Assembly: GCA_031283825.1 (NCBI GenBank)
Contig: JAITAZ010000576.1
Coordinates: 1 to 9,129 of the forward strand
From: Planctomycetaceae bacterium
Lineage (GTDB): Bacteria > Planctomycetota > Planctomycetia > Pirellulales > Thermoguttaceae
Length of the DNA: 9,129 bases
Reading direction: 5' to 3'
This document shows positions 1-6,801 of this stretch, in pieces. Position numbers and translations under genes: made by a program. The notes beneath the pieces were generated by a model, which saw only the letters and a program-made list of their open reading frames with translations, was not told the DNA's origin and ran no database searches. Each line of letters begins with the position of its first letter. The stretch's first letter is position 1.

Positions 1-60
1 GGGACTTTACCGTATGCTAAAGCATACGGTTAATAAAGTGTCGTCCCTAGCGGGACGGAA
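1..60. repeat. Two adjacent hairpins at the left edge
   Basis: A perfect 10-bp inverted repeat, ACCGTATGCT/AGCATACGGT, lies at 9-18 and 21-30 with only AA between the arms. A second stem, CGTCCC/GGGACG, lies at 42-47 and 52-57 with a TAGC loop. The outer bases GGGAC (1-5) and CTTTA (5-9) could instead pair with GTCCC (43-47) and TAAAG (34-38), so two mutually exclusive folds are possible. Neither stem is followed by a T run, so a rho-independent terminator for a + strand gene to the left is unlikely. A REP-like palindromic element or a structured RNA end fits better. The element may continue beyond the window. Confidence 0.6.
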
Positions 61-120
61 GAATCTACGATTCAACGAAAATACAATGCTGTTACAATTA
101 TTCCACTGATATATTACGAA

Positions 121-334
121 AAAAATAATATGGTTTTAAAAAGCCAAAGATAATTTTTTGGGGGGACTTAGGGGACAAAGGGGACGCTGGGGACACTGGG
201 GACGTTCTTGTTTGAAATATGGGATTAATGTCTCGGGGGGACAAAATTTAAAGAAAAAAATTTCTCTTTTTAAAAAGCTGTTTTTTTTTATTGAGTCGTT
301 AATCATGGTTTTTAAAAATACCGTGAACAGTTAC
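121..334 (+). repeat. Compound intergenic repeat, copy 1
   Basis: This stretch combines words that recur near 7005-7153. The word AAAAATAATATGGTTTT at 121-137 matches 7116-7132. ATTTTTTGGGGGGAC (153-167) matches the reverse complement of 7107-7121. A 26-bp block at 291-316, starting TTGAGTCGTTAATC and ending GGTTTTTAAA, is identical to 7047-7072. CCGTGAACAGTTAC (321-334) differs by one base from 7140-7153. GCTG plus nine T and A (277-290) recurs inverted at 5585-5598. A near-direct repeat, ATGGTTTTAAAAA (130-142) and ATGGTTTTTAAAAA (305-318), brackets the G-rich array. It is probably a non-coding, non-autonomous dispersed element. The function is unknown. Confidence 0.75.
162..203 (+). repeat. 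GGGGACNNN tandem array, five units
   Basis: Five exact GGGGAC hexamers start at 162, 171, 180, 189 and 198, spaced by the variable triplets TTA, AAA, GCT and ACT. A further GGGGAC occurs at 237-242. The five runs of four G with 5-nt loops meet the usual intramolecular G-quadruplex pattern on the + strand. The array resembles in style the short tandem intergenic repeats known from filamentous cyanobacteria, but the unit here is 9 nt. It lies about 390 nt upstream of panB. Confidence 0.9.
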
Positions 335-401
335 AATTTCGTAATAATTTAAATGCAATTTATTTAGCTCAGAATGACGCTAACTAAAAAATAAAACTCG
401 C

Positions 402-421
402 AGCAAGTGCGTAACATGAGT
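402..421 (+). repeat. Left arm of the 20-bp inverted repeat around panB
   Basis: The 20 bases from AGCAAGTGCG to TAACATGAGT are the exact reverse complement of 1371-1390. The two arms face each other across panB, about 950 nt apart. The right arm is itself part of a long palindrome (1371-1442), so this left arm could be a solitary half-copy of the same dispersed palindromic element. Confidence 0.85.
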
Positions 422-540
422 AATTTCTCTAGTTCGCTTTATTCATTGACTGCTTACTTGAAACTTATGAAATTAAAATTAGACTATTATGAATCTCTAA
501 AAAAATTATTTTTTATGTAATATTTTGATGAAAAATTTCG

Positions 541-570
541 TTGAAATATTAAATTTAATTTGGTTATTTA
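541..570 (+). promoter_or_regulatory. Possible sigma-70-type promoter for panB
   Basis: TTGAAA (541-546) and TATTTA (565-570) are separated by 18 nt. Transcription would start about 15 nt before the ATG at 592. In such AT-rich sequence these matches arise easily by chance, so this is only a candidate. Confidence 0.25.
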
Positions 571-591
571 TGAATTTTTGTTACGAAAAAT

Positions 592-1371
592 ATGAGACTT
601 ACTCCATTAAAGATTTCGGAATATAAGCGCGAGGGTCGTAAGATTGCGATGTTGACGGTTTACGATTATGCGGGCGCGCGGATTTTAGACGAGGCAGGAA
701 TTGACGTTTTGCTTGTTGGCGATAGTTTAGGTAATGTATTTCAAGGTAAATCTACGACGTTGCCGGTTACGTTGGACGAGATAATTTATCATGCTGAGAT
801 AGTTTCTAGAGCTGTTTGTAATGCGTTGGTGGTTGTTGATTTACCTTTTCCTTATTGTCAACTTGGTTCTTCGGATGCGATTCGGGCGGCGGCGCGTATT
901 TTTAAGGAGACTGAAGCTGACGCGGTAAAAGTCGAAGGCGGCAAGAATCGTGCCTCGATTATTGCAGCGCTTATTGATGCCGGCATTCCGGTTATGGGAC
1001 ATTGTGGATTATTGCCTCAGAGCGTTCATCAATCGGGCGGTTTTTTTATTCAGCGTCAGAGGGACAATTTGTTAGCCGACGTTAAAGCAATCGAAGACGC
1101 TGGAGCTTTTGCGATTTTGCTTGAGTGTGTAACGTCTGAAATCGCAAAAGAAGCAACAGAAATATTAAAAGTTCCGACAATAGGTATTGGCGCAGGCAAA
1201 GATTGCGATGGACAAGTTCTAGTTTTCCACGATGTCTTCGGATATGTCCCTCCAGAAAACAAACGTCCACCAAAACACGTAAGACAATACGCCGACTTAA
1301 AAACAATTATCACTGAAGCCGCAAAAAATTATATCAACGATGTACATAATGCAAATTTTATAATTAAATAA
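592..1371 (+). CDS. panB: 3-methyl-2-oxobutanoate hydroxymethyltransferase (PanB)
   Basis: PanB transfers a hydroxymethyl group from 5,10-methylene-tetrahydrofolate to 2-oxoisovalerate to make ketopantoate, the first committed step of pantothenate and CoA synthesis in the cytosol. The 259 residues match the usual length of about 260-280. The family's TIM-barrel motifs are present in order: VLLVGDSLG with metal-binding Asp44, VVVDLPF with Asp83, VKVEGG with Glu115, GHCGLLPQSVHQSGG (136-150), the catalytic-base Glu178 in LLEC, and GIGAG followed by CDGQVLVFHD near 198-214. The ATG at 592 gives the normal family N-terminus, although no Shine-Dalgarno sequence is visible. The gene stands alone: no panC or panD is in the window. 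Its stop codon touches a long palindrome shared with the convergent gene at 1502, and it lies between nested inverted repeats. Confidence 0.97.
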   Translation: MRLTPLKISEYKREGRKIAMLTVYDYAGARILDEAGIDVLLVGDSLGNVFQGKSTTLPVTLDEIIYHAEIVSRAVCNALVVVDLPFPYCQLGSSDAIRAAARIFKETEADAVKVEGGKNRASIIAALIDAGIPVMGHCGLLPQSVHQSGGFFIQRQRDNLLADVKAIEDAGAFAILLECVTSEIAKEATEILKVPTIGIGAGKDCDGQVLVFHDVFGYVPPENKRPPKHVRQYADLKTIITEAAKNYINDVHNANFIIK

Positions 1372-1442
1372 CTCATGTTACGCACTTGCTACTCCAAACA
1401 GGTAGGCGACCAGATCTGGGGTAGCAAGCGTTTAACATGAGT
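1371..1442. repeat. Long imperfect palindrome between convergent genes
   Basis: ACTCATGTTA (1371-1380) pairs perfectly with TAACATGAGT (1433-1442). CGC plus CTTGCTAC (1381-1383, 1385-1392) pairs with GTAGCAAG plus CG (1421-1430), leaving one bulged A. The loop holds a second small palindrome, CCAGATCTGG (1410-1419). The first 20 bases are repeated inverted at 402-421. The hairpin starts at the last base of the panB stop and ends 60 nt before the stop of the opposing gene, so it could end transcription from both sides. There is no strong T run on the + strand, and only a T/A-rich stretch follows on the - strand. A REP-like repeat acting as a transcript end is the best guess. Confidence 0.7.
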
Positions 1443-1501
1443 GAGTGAATAATTGTAACTATTCAGTTTCAGTAAAATATTTCAGCGGTATTTTAATTTT
1501 G

Positions 1502-4500
1502 CTAATTTCCTGCGACAACTCCTCTTGAGTTTACGATTTTTGCCGTTCCGTTTTTTAGATTGTATTCAATCCTTTGAGCTGGAATCGTTCCTTGCGACGA
1601 CGTTGTTATTCTAGCGTTGTTTAGTTCGTTGCCCTCAAGAGTTACTTGACTTTTCGCTTGATTGAATTTTATCGTTTGAGCTCTTCCATAAAGCGATCTG
1701 TTTTCGCCTTCAATTGTTGCGTTTTCTATTGCCGTCAACTCTACAAAGTTTTTTTCTTTCAAAACAGGATCCGGCATCTGAACTAATCTCAACTCTTCGC
1801 ACTTTAACAAATATCCTTTCTTTGTTGCCAAGTTTAATTGATCCCTTTCTACTCTCTCATCCCACGTCGAAACCGGACACAACACCGCATCAATATGACC
1901 GCGCATCGTCGCCGACTTATGAGTCTTCGACGACATCCCTTGAATATGATCATAAAACCAAATACACAAAAAAAGAATCGACTCGCGATTATTAACATTG
2001 ACATTATTTACATTATTAACATTCGCATTCCTCGCCCCGCCGGATAAAACGTCAAATCCATTTTTTGGATCAGAAAATGCGTTGTCCGTTTCAAGAAAAG
2101 TTGATCGAATCAATCCCGGTCCTTTAGCGAAAAATTCATCCGTTTCGAGTCTAATCTCAACTGCGTCGAACTCTGCCCAGTCAAATGACTTGCGTAACCC
2201 GTTTTCAAACTTTTCACTTTTCATAACAACGTCAATCGCACACCCGACCCGTTCCGGTTTAATTGTTACGTCAGACTTATCGTCAAAAAGCGAAACATAA
2301 CGATTCGTAAAAATCTGCATCACGTCGCAATGAATCTCGCGATCTTCCATCAACGCCAAAACTCGATTACCGTTTTTGTCGGGAACTCCTTTAAACGAAA
2401 TTATATTTCCGTCAAAATACATTTCCTTATTCCACTGTACAAGAATTCTACTATCGCCCTCTTGACGCTTGCTCTGCTCAAATTGATTATTACTAAGTTG
2501 CGCCGACGTCGGCGTTGCTGTCGTTTGATTTCCGGCATTCATCAAAACTCCGCTTGATGCCTTTTTCGATTTCGCGTCGGCAAGAAGTCTCCCCGCTCCG
2601 ACAATTTTTATTACGTTTTCTGCGCGAAAAATATACACGTGCATCGCCCTGATTTGCGCGCCTTTTCCGGTAAATATTGCTTCACGCATATCTTTTCCCG
2701 TAATATAGATAACAGTATTCGGCGCTGACGGATACCAGACGTAAACCTCTTCGCCTGTTATCTCGATTAAATCGTTTCCCGCAGTTTGATTAACTTTCTC
2801 GACAATCCTAACATTCCCGCCGATCCAAAGTCGTTGTACTTGCGAAGTCCTTTCGCCTTGTAAAACGCTCATCTCCATTTGATCGCCCGTTATTGCGTAA
2901 ATCGAATTAGGATTACTCGGTTGAAAACCCAACAGATTTTGCGAACGCACGCTCTTGACCTCCGGTTGCGGAATCGACGTAACTCGCGAATTAACGCCAG
3001 ACGAATTGACTCCATTTACGCCATTTACGCCGTTGATTCCATTTGCATTGACACCGTTTGAGGTCATTGTCGGCGAGAGATTATTTGACGGATTAACAAT
3101 CGATTGATTCGCAATTGACGGATTGGCAATTAAATTATTGGCGGTCGGATTATTCGTAACGAAATTATTTGCGGCGAGCGGATTATTTTGCGCAACGATA
3201 ATTCCGTTTGGTCTTGGCAATTCGACGACGGGCGGCATGTAGGGCATGAATTGTTCGGGACGTTTCTGCAACTGATTATACTGGACAAGTTTAATCGACG
3301 ATTCAGAATCGACATTTGCTCGCGACGGCTCGATTGCAACGGCTTGAGAAATCGGCGAGTGTTGCATTTGAATTGTTGCGAGCGGCGATTGCATAATTTT
3401 CGTTACGTTATTTCCCGATAACGGACGATTAAAAAATATGTTCAATCTTTGTACGTCGCATGTTCCGTTTTGATTTTCGAAATGCACGTTGTTTAGCACA
3501 ATCGCGCTTTCGGGAATTAGCGTGTTATTGCTATTGCCGAAATTTCCATTAGATATATTTCCGCCGCCGGCATTTCCGGTTTGAGCGTTAGTTTTTTCAG
3601 CGTTATCTTGTGATTTATTCTTTTCCGGCGGCGTTGGTTTCTCTTCGATATTGCACCAGAGTTGTAAAATTTCGGCGGTCATTTTTCCGAAATCTTCGAC
3701 GTCGAGCGTTACTCCGCCGCGTAAATCGAAAAGGATTCTTTTGGCGTTGTTTGGTTCGGGCGAGATTTGAAGTATGTTCCAAGTCAGATGAATTTGTTTC
3801 AGATTTGTTTCGTTTCCATTTCCGTTTGCGTTTCCATTTCCATTTCCGTTTGCGTTTGCATTTGCGTTTTCGATTGCGTTTCCGATTAGTCCGTCGAGTC
3901 TTCCTTTTCCGCTTGAATTTAATATTCCGAATTCGCCTGATTTGCCGATAGTATAAAGAAAACCAAGTTCAGATTGGATGGCGTAACGATTTTGTAGCGT
4001 GATTTTTACGCTGTCGGACGCTTCGGTTTTTTTCTTTGGATTCTCCGGCGACGCGCCGGCAACTTCTTGTGGATTATCGGTCAACGCGGTTTCGACAGCG
4101 ATTAAATTTTCTTTAATGTCGTATAGAATCCGGTCGCCTTCCATTATCAAACCGCCGCCTTGAACGCTGCGTAATCGTGCAGGAACGCCCGCTTTGCCGA
4201 ACACTTCCATTTTCGCAGGTTGTAAATTGTCAAAATTTGTAAGACTAGTTTTCTCGTTGGAAATTTGCTTTTGTTTTTGTTCTTGTTTTGGATTTTTAAT
4301 TGAACTCTGAGCTTGTTTCGACTGTAAATTTGACTCTGGTTGAAAATTTATGTGCATTAATTCGCCGTTTAGAAAATCCTTTGTCGAATTTGGATTTGTT
4401 CGTATAACTTCGACATTTCCGTTGAATGCAGCCGTCCATCCTCCGTTTTGTTCATCGATTTCAAAAATAAATTCGCGTTGACAAGTAACGTCGAATTTTG

Positions 4501-5452
4501 TTACAGAGTCAATTTCAGATTTAGTCGTAATTTGATTTTCCTTTTCATGCGGAATAGTAATTTGCGTTGACGAGTATAGAGTAGTAATTTTTTCGTTTGA
4601 TGAATCGGCGGAGGGTTGAATTGTTTCGAGATTATTATTTGCCGGATTGGTTGCGGTTTTGGCGTCCGTTTTATTTTTGGCGGATTTTTCAGGAAATATA
4701 AGATTGAGAAATTTCAGAGTTTCCAGACGCATGACGGCAAATTCTTTTTGCGGTTTTTTTTGATTATTGTCGTTGTTTTTATTGTTATTGTTGTTGTTAT
4801 TATTTTTGTCTGCTTTTAGAGCGATTGTCATTCGCGAGCCTTCGCCGGAGTTTAGACCGAGTTTGAATTTTACGTTATCTTTTATTGCATAAATTAGAGT
4901 TTCGGTCGGGTTTTCAACGATTGCGATATCAGAAGTTTCGATAATCAAGTCGTCTTGTGTTCCGATTTCTTTCATTCCGCTTTTGATAGTAACTTTTCCG
5001 AGTAGTCGTCCTCCGATCATTTTTGGCAGAGGAAATTTACTGAAATTTACGTCGTCGTCGAATTTAATTTCTGCCATTTCGTTTGTTCTCATGACGATTG
5101 CTCGGCGGCATTGTTCTTCTTGATTGAGATTTTCTTCTTCCGGCAGAATGATAAAAGTGCAAGGTTGTAATCGGACGACGTCGGATTCGATAATTTCTTG
5201 TTGGAACAAGACGATAGTATTATTGTTTCGAAGAATTTTAGGTCGAGTTTGAGGATTTAGTTCCCAATTATTTTCATCGAATAGGGAGAGAAAAGGAGTC
5301 AATTCGTCTGCGATTGTTGCGGCGGTTTCGATTGTACCGACAGATTTGATTGTTCTCTCCGGCAAAACAAGAGGTACAATCGCCCAACCGTACAAAAAGT
5401 ACAGCAACAACAAAACAGGAAAACTTAATGCCGTTATTACTTGACGTGACAA
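1502..5452 (-). CDS. Giant membrane-anchored OstA/LptA-like protein
   Basis: This 1316-residue protein starts with one hydrophobic segment (residues about 9-30) without a clear cleavage site, which suggests an inner-membrane anchor with a periplasmic body. The body has scattered beta-rich blocks in the style of the OstA/LptA/LptC fold: about 150-250, 415-500, 554-600, 655-675, 850-960, 1000-1060 and 1214-1312. Blocks with the LptA-like rhythm include LWIGGNVRIVEK (875-886). LptA and LptC normally have only about 180-200 residues. Here the blocks are separated by Asn-rich low-complexity linkers. LPS bridge formation is an inference, supported by kpsF upstream on the same strand. The start is TTG at 5452: an in-frame stop lies at 5474-5476, no ATG or GTG lies between, and the next Met is residue 121, beyond the TM segment. 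No Shine-Dalgarno sequence is seen. Gene reality is near certain; the family call is moderate. Confidence 0.75.
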   Translation of the reverse strand: MSRQVITALSFPVLLLLYFLYGWAIVPLVLPERTIKSVGTIETAATIADELTPFLSLFDENNWELNPQTRPKILRNNNTIVLFQQEIIESDVVRLQPCTFIILPEEENLNQEEQCRRAIVMRTNEMAEIKFDDDVNFSKFPLPKMIGGRLLGKVTIKSGMKEIGTQDDLIIETSDIAIVENPTETLIYAIKDNVKFKLGLNSGEGSRMTIALKADKNNNNNNNNKNNDNNQKKPQKEFAVMRLETLKFLNLIFPEKSAKNKTDAKTATNPANNNLETIQPSADSSNEKITTLYSSTQITIPHEKENQITTKSEIDSVTKFDVTCQREFIFEIDEQNGGWTAAFNGNVEVIRTNPNSTKDFLNGELMHINFQPESNLQSKQAQSSIKNPKQEQKQKQISNEKTSLTNFDNLQPAKMEVFGKAGVPARLRSVQGGGLIMEGDRILYDIKENLIAVETALTDNPQEVAGASPENPKKKTEASDSVKITLQNRYAIQSELGFLYTIGKSGEFGILNSSGKGRLDGLIGNAIENANANANGNGNGNANGNGNETNLKQIHLTWNILQISPEPNNAKRILFDLRGGVTLDVEDFGKMTAEILQLWCNIEEKPTPPEKNKSQDNAEKTNAQTGNAGGGNISNGNFGNSNNTLIPESAIVLNNVHFENQNGTCDVQRLNIFFNRPLSGNNVTKIMQSPLATIQMQHSPISQAVAIEPSRANVDSESSIKLVQYNQLQKRPEQFMPYMPPVVELPRPNGIIVAQNNPLAANNFVTNNPTANNLIANPSIANQSIVNPSNNLSPTMTSNGVNANGINGVNGVNGVNSSGVNSRVTSIPQPEVKSVRSQNLLGFQPSNPNSIYAITGDQMEMSVLQGERTSQVQRLWIGGNVRIVEKVNQTAGNDLIEITGEEVYVWYPSAPNTVIYITGKDMREAIFTGKGAQIRAMHVYIFRAENVIKIVGAGRLLADAKSKKASSGVLMNAGNQTTATPTSAQLSNNQFEQSKRQEGDSRILVQWNKEMYFDGNIISFKGVPDKNGNRVLALMEDREIHCDVMQIFTNRYVSLFDDKSDVTIKPERVGCAIDVVMKSEKFENGLRKSFDWAEFDAVEIRLETDEFFAKGPGLIRSTFLETDNAFSDPKNGFDVLSGGARNANVNNVNNVNVNNRESILFLCIWFYDHIQGMSSKTHKSATMRGHIDAVLCPVSTWDERVERDQLNLATKKGYLLKCEELRLVQMPDPVLKEKNFVELTAIENATIEGENRSLYGRAQTIKFNQAKSQVTLEGNELNNARITTSSQGTIPAQRIEYNLKNGTAKIVNSRGVVAGN
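1988..2029 (-). repeat. Coding Asn/Val-rich simple repeat
   Basis: Residues 1142-1155 of the OstA/LptA-like protein read NANVNNVNNVNVNN, coded by AAT/AAC codons alternating with GTT, GTA or GTC. The repeat sits just before a hydrophobic stretch (SILFLCIWFY, 1158-1167) and the C-terminal beta block. It is probably a flexible linker. Confidence 0.8.
2990..3058 (-). repeat. Coding N-G-V triplet repeat
   Basis: Residues 799-821 of the OstA/LptA-like protein are built from NGV/NGI/NAN units, with several near-identical 9-nt DNA units in a row. Residues 757-790 next to it (3083-3184) are also Asn-rich with a loose NPxxAN rhythm. Together they form a linker before the clearest OstA-like block at 850-960. 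Repeat length can change without a frameshift. Confidence 0.8.
3812..3868 (-). repeat. Coding hexanucleotide repeat (N-A / N-G dipeptides)
   Basis: Residues 529-547 alternate Asn with Ala or Gly, encoded by near-identical 6-nt units (AAY followed by GCA/GCG/GGA/GGC-type codons). The tract is an in-frame microsatellite. Gain or loss of units would lengthen or shorten a linker without breaking the gene. Confidence 0.85.
4763..4804 (-). repeat. Coding poly-Asn tract
   Basis: Residues 217-230 include eight consecutive Asn, then KNNDNN, coded by mixed AAC and AAT triplets. The tract separates the first beta-rich block (about 150-212) from a second (about 238-252). Homopolymeric Asn runs are unusual in bacterial envelope proteins. 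Confidence 0.85.
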
Positions 5453-5730
5453 ATTAGTAAATATTGTTAATGATCAATTAGATTTTTTAGTAATATGTCA
5501 GTGGAGTGAAATTTTTATTTTGTTCCTTGTGTCCCTCAATGTTGATTTGAAACTATCATGTCTCCAAAGTCCCCTTTGTCCTCTTAAAAAAAAACAGCGA
5601 ACTAAATCGTGAATCTCTAAAAACTCAAATTTTATTGATAATTTTGCAAAAAATAAATTTTAATCTGATTATTTTCTACCGAAAAAAAACCAACTATTTG
5701 TTACTGTTCAAAATATACAATGACTCTTAA
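5453..5730. other. Intergenic region with a degenerate repeat copy
   Basis: This 278-nt gap separates kpsF from the OstA/LptA-like gene, both on the - strand. It holds the weakest of the three G-rich arrays (5560-5583 on the - strand, with related words at 5522-5536). The inverted word TTAAAAAAAAACAGC (5584-5598) is shared with copy 1. GAATCTCTAAAAA (5611-5623) is shared with the panB leader. No terminator hairpin after kpsF is evident, so cotranscription is possible but the gap is long. No coding sequence is seen. Confidence 0.6.
5560..5583 (-). repeat. Degenerate GGGGACNNN array, three units
   Basis: Read on the + strand, GTCTCC, GTCCCC and GTCCTC start at 5560, 5569 and 5578, keeping the 9-nt period with triplet spacers AAA and TTT. 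GTTCCT (5522) and GTCCCT (5531) show the same 9-nt spacing but are out of phase with the main block. It appears to be a decayed relative of the arrays at 162-203 and 7080-7112. Confidence 0.65.
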
Positions 5731-6801
5731 TCAAGCAACTTTTAAATTTTCTGTTTGGTTTGAACTTTGTTGCCAGATTGAATTTGATTCTGGGATAAAT
5801 TCTATAACGTCAGTTATGTCGATTAGACCGAGTGGTATTCCGTTATTTGTTATTACAGGTAATTCGCTGATTCTTTTTTTTGCCATTAGGGCGATTGCGT
5901 CGAACATTTTTGTACCGGAGATTACGGTAGTTGGCGAAGTTGTCATTACGTCTTTGATTTTTGAATCGAGTTTATATTCGTTGTGTTTTTCGAATAATTT
6001 TGCGAGGTCGCTATCGGTGAAAATACCTACGAGATTCCCTGATTCGTTTGTGATTAGAATAGCGCCGCTTCGTCTTCCTGCGATAGAATGTTTTATGAAA
6101 ACTTCTCTGATGGTTTCGTTTTGCGGGGCGACGCGGCATTGATTTATATTTCTGATGTAATCATCGACGCAACTGAGTTTTCGTCCGAGTGCGCCGCCCG
6201 GATGAAATTTTGCGAAGTCGTTGAAGTTGAATCCGCGTAATTCGCTGACGACGAAAGCGAGGGCGTCTCCGATTGCCAGTATTGCTGCTGCGCTGGAGCT
6301 TGGGGCGAGTTTGAGTGAATCGGCTTCGTCGATTTTTCCGATTGGAATAACTATTTCGGCGAATTGTGCGAGTGTGTTTTGGGTTGAACTTGTGATTGCG
6401 ATGATAGGAATATTGAAATTTCGGATGGAAGGCAAAATTCGCGTAATTTCTTCTGTTTCACCGCTTTGGGAGAGGATGACGGCGGTATCGTTTTTATTGA
6501 ATCGTCCCAAGTCGCCGTGAATTGCTTCGGACGGGTGAACAAAGTGAGCGGGTGTTCCGGTTGAGGCGAGAGTTGCAACAATTTTTTGTCCGATGAGTCC
6601 GGCTTTACCGATTCCGATGACGATTATATTTCCTTTGCAGGCGAGGATATGATTTACTGCGTTATAAAATCTTTCGTCGAGATTATTTGCCAGTGATTGG
6701 ATAGCTGCGGCTTCGTCGGTTAAAATTTTTCGACCGAGTGAAACAACGTTTTTCTCTTCCATCGACGTCAAAGCCGACAGATTAGTTTGGGAAGATTGCA
6801 T
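5731..6801 (-). CDS. kpsF: KpsF/GutQ-type arabinose-5-phosphate isomerase
   Basis: Enzymes of this family interconvert ribulose 5-phosphate and arabinose 5-phosphate in the cytosol, supplying the precursor of Kdo for lipopolysaccharide or capsule. The 356 residues have the full SIS-CBS-CBS layout. The SIS domain (about 45-190) shows GIGKAGLIGQK (63-73), ASTGTPAHFVHPSEA (79-93), HGDLG and SQSGET (111-116). FHPGGALGR (199-207) carries the conserved His200. Two CBS domains follow at about 226-272 and 284-338. Length is slightly above the usual 320-330, from short extra tails at both ends. The ATG at 6799-6801 lacks a Shine-Dalgarno sequence; Met14 is an alternative start. The OstA/LptA-like gene lies 278 nt downstream on the same strand, which supports an LPS role. 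The sequence cannot decide between a KdsD and a capsule-type KpsF role. Confidence 0.93.
   Translation of the reverse strand: MQSSQTNLSALTSMEEKNVVSLGRKILTDEAAAIQSLANNLDERFYNAVNHILACKGNIIVIGIGKAGLIGQKIVATLASTGTPAHFVHPSEAIHGDLGRFNKNDTAVILSQSGETEEITRILPSIRNFNIPIIAITSSTQNTLAQFAEIVIPIGKIDEADSLKLAPSSSAAAILAIGDALAFVVSELRGFNFNDFAKFHPGGALGRKLSCVDDYIRNINQCRVAPQNETIREVFIKHSIAGRRSGAILITNESGNLVGIFTDSDLAKLFEKHNEYKLDSKIKDVMTTSPTTVISGTKMFDAIALMAKKRISELPVITNNGIPLGLIDITDVIEFIPESNSIWQQSSNQTENLKVA

Larger units (their letters stand above)
335..591 (+). other. AT-rich leader region upstream of panB
   Basis: No convincing coding sequence is seen here. The stretch contains one arm of a 20-bp inverted repeat (402-421). 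It also contains the word GAATCTCTAAAAA (491-503), which recurs at 5611-5623 with a loosely similar AT-rich tail, and a possible promoter just before panB. No tRNA or riboswitch fold is recognised. No Shine-Dalgarno sequence precedes the panB ATG. Confidence 0.6.

Noticed and set aside
162..242. A CRISPR array as an explanation of the regular repeats.
   Set aside because: Units are 6 nt with 3-nt spacers, far too short, and no cas genes are present.
158..352. A 64-codon + strand frame across repeat copy 1, with an Arg/Gly/Trp-rich start (RGQRGRWGHWGR).
   Set aside because: The peptide is a by-product of the 9-nt array, the start would be TTG, and the arrays elsewhere point the other way, so the reading frame is not kept.
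353..400. The TTTAGCTCAG word as a tRNA D-arm.
   Set aside because: No acceptor stem, anticodon arm or T-arm sequence can be placed around it.
3610..3951. A 113-codon + strand frame rich in Arg and Phe.
   Set aside because: It is the complement of the Asn-Gly/Asn-Ala coding repeat in the OstA/LptA-like gene. Its periodic composition is explained by that.
5720..6142. A 140-codon + strand frame.
   Set aside because: It is antisense to the well-supported kpsF gene and has no recognisable motif.
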